This document shows positions 14,866 to 21,491 of a stretch of 21,491 nucleotides of DNA, piece by piece. The stretch lies in assembly GCA_045593555.1 (NCBI GenBank), contig JAZNWU010000034.1, positions 1 to 21,491 on the forward strand, written 5' to 3'. Source of the stretch: Fimenecus sp045593555 (lineage in GTDB: Bacteria; Bacillota; Clostridia; Oscillospirales; Acutalibacteraceae). A model generated the notes under the pieces. The model ran no database searches and was not told the DNA's origin. It saw only the letters and a program-made list of their open reading frames with translations. A program made the translations under genes and the position numbers. Positions within the stretch are counted from its first letter, which is position 1. The number at the start of each line of letters is the position of its first letter.

Positions 14866-15729
14866 TTATTCAATTCCTTTTAATGCCTCTAATTCCTCTT
14901 TTTCTATACGGATATGAGCATCCTTTAGAAGTTTAACGGAATGACGGTGGATAAGAAGTGGTGCAGCATCAGGACGACGGTCAAGGGTTACTTTAAGCAT
15001 TCCTGTAATAAGATTGTTCTCAATAACCTTACCTTTTCCGTCAGGAGTATCAACAATAGCACCAACTTTTGGAGTTACCCGAAGAAGATGTTCATAAGTT
15101 TCCTGCTCGTATTTAAGGCAACACATAAGTCTTCCACAAGTACCGCTGATTTTTGTAGGGTTAAGGGACAATCCCTGTTCCTTTGCCATTTTAATTGAAA
15201 CAGGCTGAAAATCATTTAAAAATGTATTACAACAGAATGGTCTGCCACAGATACCAAAGCCACCAACCATTCTTGATTCATCACGGACACCAATCTGTCG
15301 GAGTTCAATTCTTGTTTTAAAGGTTGATGCCAAATCCTTTACAAGTTCACGGAAATCCACTCTGCCGTCTGCTGTAAAGTAAAAGAGAAGCTTACTTCTG
15401 TCAAATGTATATTCCACATCAACAAGGTTCATCTCAAGTTTGTGAGCCTCAATTTTCTTTTCGCAGATTTTAAATGCTTCTTTTTCTTTTTCCTTATTTT
15501 CATTCAATGTTTTAATATCATTTTCAGTTGCAACACGGATAACCTTTTTCAACGGTTGTGAAATGTTATCCTCATTTACATCGTGATTAGCCTTTGCTAC
15601 CTTACCACATTCGATACCACGAACAGTTTCGACCATAGCATAGTCGCCTTTATTGAATTTCATTCCGTCAGCATCAAAATCATAAATTTTTCCGCCTTCT
15701 TTAAATCTTATTCCGACTGTTTCTATCAT
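14866..15729 (-). CDS. ricT: RicT/YaaT (PSP1 domain) RNA-maturation and sporulation protein
   Basis: In B. subtilis, RicT (YaaT) acts with RicA and RicF in an Fe-S-containing complex. That complex promotes RNase Y-dependent mRNA maturation and is needed for normal sporulation, competence and biofilm (established). The product has 287 residues, the usual length, with the PSP1 domain over about the first 200. Two Cys clusters are intact: CGRPFCC (161-167) and TCGRLMCC (197-204). The C-terminal beta-rich tail is also present. It starts 18 bp after holB with a GGAG-type SD. It is the last member of the darA-holB-ricT block. Secure. Confidence 0.93.
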   Translation of the reverse strand: MIETVGIRFKEGGKIYDFDADGMKFNKGDYAMVETVRGIECGKVAKANHDVNEDNISQPLKKVIRVATENDIKTLNENKEKEKEAFKICEKKIEAHKLEMNLVDVEYTFDRSKLLFYFTADGRVDFRELVKDLASTFKTRIELRQIGVRDESRMVGGFGICGRPFCCNTFLNDFQPVSIKMAKEQGLSLNPTKISGTCGRLMCCLKYEQETYEHLLRVTPKVGAIVDTPDGKGKVIENNLITGMLKVTLDRRPDAAPLLIHRHSVKLLKDAHIRIEKEELEALKGIE

Positions 15730-15747
15730 CTGTTTTTCTCCTATATT

Positions 15748-16617
15748 TTATCTGCCTATTGCTCGTTTGAACTCGTAACACATACGGACAAGAAGCAAGT
15801 TATTATTACAATTACGGTCAATTGAATTTATAAGTTCATCACAACTAGAAATCAAATTTAAAAGTGATTTCGCTGTAAGATTTTTGCACAAGTTATTTGT
15901 TTCTTCAGGGAAACGGAAATCTCTTACAAAACCATTTTTCTTCACAAGTGCATCTCTGAAAACTTCAGTCATCAGTATAAGAACTGACTTTGCAAACTGA
16001 TTATTTTTCTGAAATACTGCTGTCTGCTCCATAAGTGCCAATTCATTTATATTGAGAATAGCACCAACAAGATTTTTTACAGCAGTTGCTTCCTTTTCAG
16101 TAACAACACCCTCATCACTTAAAAGAGAATATACCTGAACACGTGACAACACAGTTTCAAGCATTGTGCTTTTCGACTCTGTTACTATTATGAAATACAC
16201 ATATGATGGCGGTTCTTCCAATATTTTAAGAATAGCATTCTGTGCCTGTTCATTCATATTGTGGCCATTCTTCAATATGTATATTTTTTTGTCACTTTCA
16301 TTAGGAATAACAAAGGCATCATCACGGATTTCACGAACTGCATCAACAGTAAAGTTTTTGCTTTTGCCTTTTATTCCATCAGTTTCAAAAATATCAGGAT
16401 GTCCTTTACCCTGAGCTTTTACACAATCAGGGCAAACAGAACAAGGCTTATTGTCCCCTGTGCAGACAAGAGCATTTGCAATAAATCTTGCAAAATCCTC
16501 ACCCTCATTACTGTTCTGACATTCTACAAGAACTCCGTGAGGAAAATTACCCTGCTGAACCGAAGACACAACCTGATTATATATCATTTCTGTTTTTGTC
16601 TGTATCTCGTTTGTCAT
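15748..16617 (-). CDS. holB: DNA polymerase III delta' subunit
   Basis: Clamp-loader subunit of the replisome, paired with delta and tau/gamma to load the sliding clamp. The 289-residue product has the four-cysteine zinc module (Cys52, 59, 62, 65). It also has the conserved AQNAILKILEEPP segment (125-137). In the P-loop position (about 34-40) there is no GxxGxGK, as usual for delta', which does not bind ATP productively. The Ser-Arg-Cys finger motif reads SRV (158-160), a change from SRC. The start overlaps the darA stop by 4 bp (ATGA), the standard clostridial neighbour order. Secure. Confidence 0.92.
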   Translation of the reverse strand: MTNEIQTKTEMIYNQVVSSVQQGNFPHGVLVECQNSNEGEDFARFIANALVCTGDNKPCSVCPDCVKAQGKGHPDIFETDGIKGKSKNFTVDAVREIRDDAFVIPNESDKKIYILKNGHNMNEQAQNAILKILEEPPSYVYFIIVTESKSTMLETVLSRVQVYSLLSDEGVVTEKEATAVKNLVGAILNINELALMEQTAVFQKNNQFAKSVLILMTEVFRDALVKKNGFVRDFRFPEETNNLCKNLTAKSLLNLISSCDELINSIDRNCNNNLLLVRMCYEFKRAIGR

Positions 16618-16940
16618 ATCTTATAAAACTGCTCCACATCAAGAACAAAAATTGTTGCTCCACCTACTGTTACTTCAACAGGCATTGATGAAAGCATAGA
16701 CTCCCCGATATATGTAGTATTAACAGGTGTGATTTTTTTACGCTGGCTGCTATATTCACCGATAATATTGATTACATCATCAACCTTATTCTTTTCAACA
16801 CCGATTAAAAGTGTTATGTTTCCTGCACGTAAAAAGCCACCTGATGTTGTAAGCTTTGTTGCAGAATAACCTGCTTTTGTAAGATTTGACATAACGGTAT
16901 TTGCATCATCACTATTGATAATTGCAACTATCAACTTCAC
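16614..16940 (-). CDS. darA: Cyclic-di-AMP-binding PII-like protein DarA (PstA/YaaQ)
   Basis: A trimeric PII-like receptor that binds the second messenger c-di-AMP; its downstream target is unclear in general. The 108-residue product begins VKLIVAIINSDDAN. It has the family motif TSGGFLRAGNITLLIGV and the C-terminal VEVTVGGATIFVLDVEQF, matching B. subtilis DarA closely by memory. I use the GTG at 16940, which has a strong AAAGGAGTGA SD. The in-frame ATG at 16994 overlaps the AEC gene and lacks an SD, so I reject it. It overlaps holB by 4 bp, and the two are thus coupled. It is about 34 bp after the AEC transporter. Confidence 0.94.
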   Translation of the reverse strand: MKLIVAIINSDDANTVMSNLTKAGYSATKLTTSGGFLRAGNITLLIGVEKNKVDDVINIIGEYSSQRKKITPVNTTYIGESMLSSMPVEVTVGGATIFVLDVEQFYKI

Positions 16941-16974
16941 GAAAATCACTCCTTTAAATATAAAAATAACGACT

Positions 16975-17916
16975 TTATTCAAGCATTTGAGCAAGTGCTA
17001 TCATTACAGGCATTGTCAGAATTGACAACACACTGATAAACGCAGTCACCTTTGAGGCAAGTGCCGTATCACGATTATATTTTGCTGCAAACATTACAGT
17101 ATTACTTGCAGTTGGTGCAGATGCACTGAGAGCACAAGCTGTAAGCAATGTTCCACCGTATCCAAATAATTTCAGACTGAAAATTGTCACAAGTGGAACA
17201 ATTATCACCTTAACAAGTGCAGAAACAAAAATTCTCTTATCGGAAAAAAGTGTTTTCCAATCTGCTGATGCCAGATAAGTACCGAACATAACCATAGCAA
17301 GAGGAGTATTAAGGTCTGCAATATATGAAACAGGTGAATAAATGATATCAGGTAATTCCACCTGAAGAAGGAAAAGTGGTAAACCGATTGCAACACCGAT
17401 TACGCCGGGATTAACGAGAAGCTTTTTAAGGTTAAATTTTGAGTTTTCCTGACCCTTCTGCATTGTGCTGACACCGTGAGTGAATGAAAGGATATTGAAG
17501 GGAACTAAAATTACAGAGCAGTAAAATATGCCCTCATCACCCAAAACAGCCTGAGCCAATGGAAGTGCCATATATCCCACATTACCATAAACACAGGCAT
17601 ATCTGAATATACATGCAGTTGCCTGGTCACTCTTTTTGAAAAGAAAAGGTATAATCACCATTCCAACAAGGTGAAGGAAAATACCGCCAATAAGAGCTAA
17701 AAGCAAGCCTTTTAATGCATCAGGATTATATTCCATTCCACAAAATGAACGGATAATAATTGCAGGGGCAACAATATAGAAAAGTAAATCTGTTGTAAGT
17801 CTTGATGCCTTTTCAGTATAAATACCTGCCTTATGACAGATAAAGCCAACCATAGCAATAAGGAAAAGAATTACAACTTGAGTAAATGCAGTTAATACAT
17901 TATCAAAAAATACCAT
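16975..17916 (-). CDS. AEC (auxin efflux carrier) family transporter
   Basis: A 313-residue integral membrane protein with about ten predicted TM helices. Family signatures are present in both halves: LLFYIVAPAIIIRSF near the N-terminus, YGNVGYMALPLAQAVLG in the middle, and SASAPTASNTVMFAAKY close to the end. Bacterial AEC proteins usually move organic acids such as malate or malonate, or amino-acid-like compounds, despite the name. Here it follows the unknown membrane protein by 7 bp and lies in the citrate synthase operon. A role in organic-acid export or uptake is therefore an attractive inference, not a demonstrated one. Confidence 0.9.
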   Translation of the reverse strand: MVFFDNVLTAFTQVVILFLIAMVGFICHKAGIYTEKASRLTTDLLFYIVAPAIIIRSFCGMEYNPDALKGLLLALIGGIFLHLVGMVIIPFLFKKSDQATACIFRYACVYGNVGYMALPLAQAVLGDEGIFYCSVILVPFNILSFTHGVSTMQKGQENSKFNLKKLLVNPGVIGVAIGLPLFLLQVELPDIIYSPVSYIADLNTPLAMVMFGTYLASADWKTLFSDKRIFVSALVKVIIVPLVTIFSLKLFGYGGTLLTACALSASAPTASNTVMFAAKYNRDTALASKVTAFISVLSILTMPVMIALAQMLE

Positions 17917-17923
17917 AGTTTAA

Positions 17924-18805
17924 TTATTTTGCTTCCTCATCCATATAAATTTCGTCATGGTCATTTACTGTTGCCTTGTTCATAGCATTAATAATATATG
18001 CTGCAACAAACAGTGCGAATGTCAAATCACAGATTGAGAGGGGATATTCACTTGGAATATGCTGTCCATTGCCTGTAACCATCAAAACAATTCTTGGAAT
18101 ATTTGCCAACGCACAGAAGAAAATGCACACATATCCGGATGCGAAAAGTGAACGCATTGATTTCTCGTTTGAAAGTCCTGATGAAATTCTTGCAAATGCA
18201 AGGAAGAAAATCATCATTGCAGCAAGAATGAAAATTTCAAGCATCAAATCGGCAACATTTACATAAGATATTTTCTTCATAAATCTTATGATTATTCTAC
18301 CTGTTGTCCAAGCCAACGGTGCTAATGCCATAAATCTATACTGGAAATATGTTGTTTTCCCATCAAAATGTGAAATGCCGAAAATCATAATATAAATTGC
18401 CGCAAGAATACCAAAAACAGCTTCAATTGCAACAGAACCTAAACCGTCAGCATTTGTTATACCTGCAAGAATTGATGTCAGAGCCAAAGCTGAATCAATG
18501 ATTATTCCAAGTGCAAAAAGTATTGATGAAACTGCTAAAAACACATTCTTTTTTCGAATGTCATCTCTTGATGAAGGAACATTTTTCGCAAGATTTACAA
18601 GGATATATGAAACTAAAATTGCCATTGCTGACAAGCCGTAAATAGCATAAACTGACCAATCAGTCTTTGTATAAAAACCAGTGCTTACCTCTGTAATGAA
18701 AAGTAACTGATATGTTCTGAACGGAATTGCAATACACAACAAGCCAACTACAATATAAAGTGGCAATATGGGATTGATTTTTTTGAATTGTCCTACTAAT
18801 TTCAT
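17924..18805 (-). CDS. Unknown polytopic membrane protein
   Basis: I do not recognise this 293-residue protein. It has about seven to eight hydrophobic segments (roughly 13-35, 50-72, 87-113, 123-145, 155-170, 185-205, 218-240, 255-275), a basic N-terminus and a short acidic C-terminal tail (DHDEIYMDEEAK). No Cys/His cluster or transporter motif stands out. It is coupled to citrate synthase: its start is 5 bp after that stop, and the SD GAGAGG overlaps the end of it. The AEC gene starts 7 bp after its stop. The context suggests organic-acid or small-molecule handling, or a membrane sensor. Function is unknown. Confidence 0.82.
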   Translation of the reverse strand: MKLVGQFKKINPILPLYIVVGLLCIAIPFRTYQLLFITEVSTGFYTKTDWSVYAIYGLSAMAILVSYILVNLAKNVPSSRDDIRKKNVFLAVSSILFALGIIIDSALALTSILAGITNADGLGSVAIEAVFGILAAIYIMIFGISHFDGKTTYFQYRFMALAPLAWTTGRIIIRFMKKISYVNVADLMLEIFILAAMMIFFLAFARISSGLSNEKSMRSLFASGYVCIFFCALANIPRIVLMVTGNGQHIPSEYPLSICDLTFALFVAAYIINAMNKATVNDHDEIYMDEEAK

Positions 18806-18810
18806 AACGC

Positions 18811-20226
18811 TTACCTCTCTGCAATAGGAATATATTCTGCCTGAATTCCGTTTGTTCGGATAATACGCTCTTCCATTGGAACATATTCACGAGGAATTGT
18901 AACATTCTTATATGCAGGACGAATAATTTTACCGCCTGTTGTAAGTTCTTCAATACGATGAGCTGACCAACCTGCCATACGAGCAGCCATAAAAATAGGT
19001 GTAAACAAATCCTTAGGAATACCGAGCATATCATATACAAGACCTGAATACAGGTCAACGTTTGCACACATTTTCTTGTGAATTCCACGATGCTTTGAGA
19101 AAAGCTCAGGAGTAAGCTCTTCAATGAGATTAAGCAGTCTGAAATCATCCTCTCTGCCACACTGCTTTGAGAACTTATCAGCGTAACGACGAAGAATAAC
19201 TGCACGAGGGTCAGAAAGTGTATAAACAGCATGGCCCATACCATAAATAAGACCTGAACCGTCATTTGCCTGTTTATTCATAATCTTTGTAAGATAATCA
19301 GCAACCTGACCTTCATCTGTAATATCCTTGATGTTTGCTTTTATATCGTCAACCATTTTGGAAACCTTGATATTAGCACCACCATGACGAGGACCTTTAA
19401 GTGAGCCGATACCTGCAGCAATTGCAGCGTATGTATCCGTTCCACTTGATGTGATACAACGAGTTGTAAATGATGAGTTGTTACCACCACCGTGTTCAGC
19501 ATGAAGAATCATACAGATATCAAGAAGTTTTGCTTCATCATCAGTAAATTTCTTATCAGGACGGATTGAACGAAGAATACTCTCTGCTGTACCAAGTCCG
19601 GGTTTACTCTGATGGAAATACATACTCTTTTTATCATATACACGACGTTTAACCTGATATGCACTTGTCATAATTACAGGCATCTGTGCTATGAGTTGAA
19701 TACACTGACGAAGCACATTTTCAGGTGATATATCATCAGGATTAGGGTCATAAGAATAAAGGGCAAGTACACTTCGTGCAGCCTTATTCATAACATCCGG
19801 TGATGGTGCTTTCATAATCATATCTTCGATAAAATCTTCAGGAAGATTACGACATTCTGAAAGTAATTCTGTAAACCATTTGAGCTGTTCTCTGGTAGGA
19901 AGTGCACCAAAGAGAAGAAGCCATGCAACCTCTTCATAACCAAAGCGATTTTCTTGTTCACAATGCTCAACGATATCTGTCATATTGATACCACGATAAA
20001 CAAGTTTACCTTGCTTTGGTACTTTTTCACCGTCATCCATATAGTAACCTTCAACAGAGCAAACACGGGTAAGTCCTGCAAGGACACCTGTTCCGTCATA
20101 ATTACGAAGACCACGCTTAACTTTAAATCTATTGTAATAATCAGGATTTATGTGGTTATTTTTACGAAGCTCTTCACATAAAATTGAGAGAGCATCATTG
20201 GAGATACTTGAAATATATTCTGCCAT
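18811..20226 (-). CDS. gltA: Citrate synthase (citrate/2-methylcitrate synthase family)
   Basis: Condenses acetyl-CoA with oxaloacetate to give citrate. In clostridia it feeds glutamate synthesis. The 471-residue product is longer than the compact 370-residue citrate synthases, with an extended N-terminal region. The catalytic triad is visible: His281 in GPRHGGAN, His332 in GMGHAVY and Asp392 in NVDLYSG. The conserved LHAEHGGGNNSS segment (241-252) is present. I chose the ATG at 20226, where AAGGAGGT is ideally placed. An upstream in-frame ATG at 20283 gives 19 extra residues without an SD. It is the first gene of a long cluster, divergent from spoIID, with a promoter at 20282-20311. The 2-methylcitrate activity cannot be excluded. 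Confidence 0.93.
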   Translation of the reverse strand: MAEYISSISNDALSILCEELRKNNHINPDYYNRFKVKRGLRNYDGTGVLAGLTRVCSVEGYYMDDGEKVPKQGKLVYRGINMTDIVEHCEQENRFGYEEVAWLLLFGALPTREQLKWFTELLSECRNLPEDFIEDMIMKAPSPDVMNKAARSVLALYSYDPNPDDISPENVLRQCIQLIAQMPVIMTSAYQVKRRVYDKKSMYFHQSKPGLGTAESILRSIRPDKKFTDDEAKLLDICMILHAEHGGGNNSSFTTRCITSSGTDTYAAIAAGIGSLKGPRHGGANIKVSKMVDDIKANIKDITDEGQVADYLTKIMNKQANDGSGLIYGMGHAVYTLSDPRAVILRRYADKFSKQCGREDDFRLLNLIEELTPELFSKHRGIHKKMCANVDLYSGLVYDMLGIPKDLFTPIFMAARMAGWSAHRIEELTTGGKIIRPAYKNVTIPREYVPMEERIIRTNGIQAEYIPIAER

Positions 20227-20281
20227 TATTTGACCTCCTTGTAGAAAATTTCGATATGTATCCAAGATAATATAAAAATAC

Positions 20282-20311
20282 ATAATATATTTTAATACTT
20301 TTGAATGTCAA
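20282..20311 (-). promoter_or_regulatory. Probable sigma-A promoter of the citrate synthase operon
   Basis: On the minus strand, TTGACA (20311-20306) with TATTAT (20287-20282) 18 bp away, or TATATT (20289-20284) 16 bp away. It gives a leader of about 50 nt to the ATG at 20226. I see no clear promoter for the divergent SpoIID gene; it may use a sporulation sigma factor I cannot assign with confidence. Confidence 0.6.
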
Positions 20312-20335
20312 AGTCAATAAAAGGGAGTAATAAAA

Positions 20336-21316
20336 ATGAAAACTTACACACTCATCTGCTTTTTTCTTGCACTGAGCTTAATCCTGTGTCCTCTTGTATC
20401 CGTGGAAAAGACAAGTGAAGTTATTTCACAGGAATTCCTCAATGAAACAGTTACTGAAGCTGAAGTAACACCTGAAAAAGATAACACTACTGTAAAAGTT
20501 ATGTCTGTCAGTTCAAATAATATTACAGAGATGTCATTAAAAGAGTACCTTTTAGGTGTTGTGGCAGGAGAAATGAATGCGTCGTATCACGAAGAGGCAT
20601 TGAAAGCACAGATTATTACTGCACATACATTACTTTTATATACAAAAGAACACAACACAAAGGACCTTAAAGGTGCTGATATTACTGATAGTTATGCCAT
20701 GCATCAGGCATTTCTCCCACCGGAAGAACAGAAGAAAAAATGGAATGAAAATTATGATACATATCGTGAAAAAATCGAGAAATGTATTGACGAAGTAGGA
20801 AATCTTACTCTGCAATATGATGACGAATATATATGTGCTGTTTTCCACGCAATTTCAAATGGTACAACGGAAAATGCAACAGATGTATGGGGCGGAAATT
20901 ATCCGTATCTTGTATCTGTTTCAAGCATTGGTGACAAGCTGTCCCCTGCTTATCAGTCACAAGTTACCGTTACTGAAAAAGAATTCAGAGAAACTCTTGA
21001 AAAACAAGATGTAAAGTTCACGGACGATGCAGAAAAATGGATAGAAAAAATCACCAATACCGACACAGGCATGGTGAAAACAATTAAAATATGCGGAAAG
21101 GAATTTAAAGGCACAGACATTCGTACTCTTTTCGATTTGCGAAGCAGTACATTTAATTGTGAATATAAAAATGGTGAGTTTGTGTTTACTGTAAATGGTT
21201 ACGGCCACGGCGTTGGAATGAGCCAATATGGTGCTAACTATATGGCACAGCAGGGATTCAAATATGATGAAATATTGAAGCACTATTATAAGGGTGTGGA
21301 GATAGTTGAAATGTAA
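20336..21316 (+). CDS. spoIID: Stage II sporulation protein D-like lytic transglycosylase
   Basis: SpoIID cuts denuded septal peptidoglycan glycan strands in the mother cell during engulfment (established). The 326-residue protein has an N-terminal signal anchor (about 5-22), a short Ser/Thr/Glu-rich linker, then the SpoIID/LytB domain. The catalytic Glu79 sits in VAGEMNASYHEEALKAQ. The C-terminal GYGHGVGMSQYGAN motif is intact. The usual zinc-ligand segment of clostridial SpoIID (a D-x-C ... H-C-Q pattern) reads DITDSYAMHQ (115-124), so both Cys are missing. The following HAISNGTTENATDVWG replaces the more common HSTSGG. GGGAG lies about 10 nt upstream of the ATG. It could be a paralogue rather than the main SpoIID, since the usual spoIIQ/spoIIID neighbours are absent. 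Confidence 0.88.
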   Translation: MKTYTLICFFLALSLILCPLVSVEKTSEVISQEFLNETVTEAEVTPEKDNTTVKVMSVSSNNITEMSLKEYLLGVVAGEMNASYHEEALKAQIITAHTLLLYTKEHNTKDLKGADITDSYAMHQAFLPPEEQKKKWNENYDTYREKIEKCIDEVGNLTLQYDDEYICAVFHAISNGTTENATDVWGGNYPYLVSVSSIGDKLSPAYQSQVTVTEKEFRETLEKQDVKFTDDAEKWIEKITNTDTGMVKTIKICGKEFKGTDIRTLFDLRSSTFNCEYKNGEFVFTVNGYGHGVGMSQYGANYMAQQGFKYDEILKHYYKGVEIVEM

Positions 21317-21350
21317 AAATTGGGTTTTAATAAATTGGAGTTTGTAGGGT

Positions 21351-21485
21351 AGGCTTCTCCTTGAGGGTGCGGGTGTCCGGTGGACACCTCTGCGAAGCAG
21401 AAGCACTGTCTGAGCCGACAGGCGAGTAATAAGCTGTCTGCGAAGCAGACTGATGAGGTGTAGGTTGCGTTAGCAACCGTTAATT
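21351..21485. repeat. Modular palindromic intergenic repeat, right copy with 64 bp insert
   Basis: It starts with the same 16 bp as the left copy (AGGCTTCTCCTTGAGG, 21351-21366; left 3-18). Bases 21431-21484 match left bases 21-74 with two differences. Between them lie 64 bp that the left copy lacks (there only AG). The insert holds GGTGTCC/GGACACC (21372-21378 with 21382-21388), TCTGC/GCAGA (21389-21393 with 21397-21401) and CTGTC/GACAG (21406-21410 with 21417-21421). The shared part holds GTCTGC/GCAGAC (21436-21441 with 21445-21450) and GGTTGC/GCAACC (21463-21468 with 21473-21478). Bases 21317-21350 hold nothing recognisable. Confidence 0.75.
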
Positions 21486-21491
21486 ATTAAT

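Noticed and set aside
16941..16994. Upstream ATG start for DarA, adding 18 residues
   Set aside because: It overlaps the AEC gene and lacks an SD; the GTG at 16940 has a strong SD and gives the family's usual N-terminus.
20227..20283. Upstream ATG for citrate synthase, adding 19 residues
   Set aside because: The AAGGAGGT ribosome-binding site lies inside that extension and is ideally spaced for the ATG at 20226.
20957..21406. A 149-codon minus-strand frame running from the right repeat into spoIID
   Set aside because: It begins in the repeat, has no SD, and overlaps a well-supported SpoIID gene on the other strand.

Overview
The window looks like a chromosomal segment from a low-GC, spore-forming clostridium, most likely of the Ruminococcaceae/Oscillospiraceae type. 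This rests on the AT-rich base composition, AT-rich sigma-A promoters with 16-18 bp spacers, SpoIID and RicT (sporulation and RNA-processing genes of Firmicutes), a DarA-HolB-RicT block, polysaccharide-degrading enzymes, and a modular intergenic repeat of a kind common in gut clostridia. Species cannot be fixed from the sequence. I found no rRNA, tRNA, CRISPR array, transposase, phage gene or riboswitch.

Layout. (1) 1-212: a structured intergenic repeat, then a terminator. (2) 213-2984 (-): a lipoprotein GH51 alpha-L-arabinofuranosidase. It is divergent from (3) 3138-4438 (+), a Fur-family metalloregulator translationally coupled to a His/Cys-rich 10-TM metal exporter of the ArsP_2 type. The 153 bp between them hold two back-to-back near-consensus promoters, a perfect 14 bp palindrome and a Fur-like box over the regulator's start site. 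(4) 4529-6464 (+): a YerC/TrpR-like regulator, a SAM methyltransferase and the redox chaperone Hsp33, overlapping by 4 bp at each junction. (5) 6534-9526 (-): branched-chain aminotransferase and, upstream of it, a membrane-bound nucleotide-sugar 4,6-dehydratase. A bidirectional terminator separates them from hslO. (6) 9690-14571 (+): a small unknown protein, a TRAM-less RlmD-type 23S rRNA methyltransferase, a small DMP19-like protein, a cytoplasmic GH35 beta-galactosidase and an SGNH esterase, tightly packed. (7) 14627-20226 (-): a long cluster, in transcription order citrate synthase, unknown membrane protein, AEC transporter, DarA, HolB, RicT, then a small ferredoxin with its own promoter. 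(8) 20336-21316 (+): a SpoIID-like protein, followed by a second copy of the modular repeat.

How the parts work together. The Fur/exporter pair reads as a self-contained metal-homeostasis switch. The GH51 enzyme acts outside the cell on arabinose-containing polysaccharide. GH35 and the SGNH hydrolase have no signal peptide and probably finish imported, possibly acylated, galacto-oligosaccharides inside the cell. DarA, HolB and RicT form the usual clostridial replication/c-di-AMP/RNA-processing block, but here they sit behind citrate synthase and two membrane proteins.

Most of the window is ordinary core genome. The parts most worth a second look are the divergent control region at 3019-3120, the modular end repeats, the unexplained membrane protein in the citrate synthase operon, and the loss of the putative zinc ligands in the SpoIID protein. 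I did not find a convincing new defence or mobile system.
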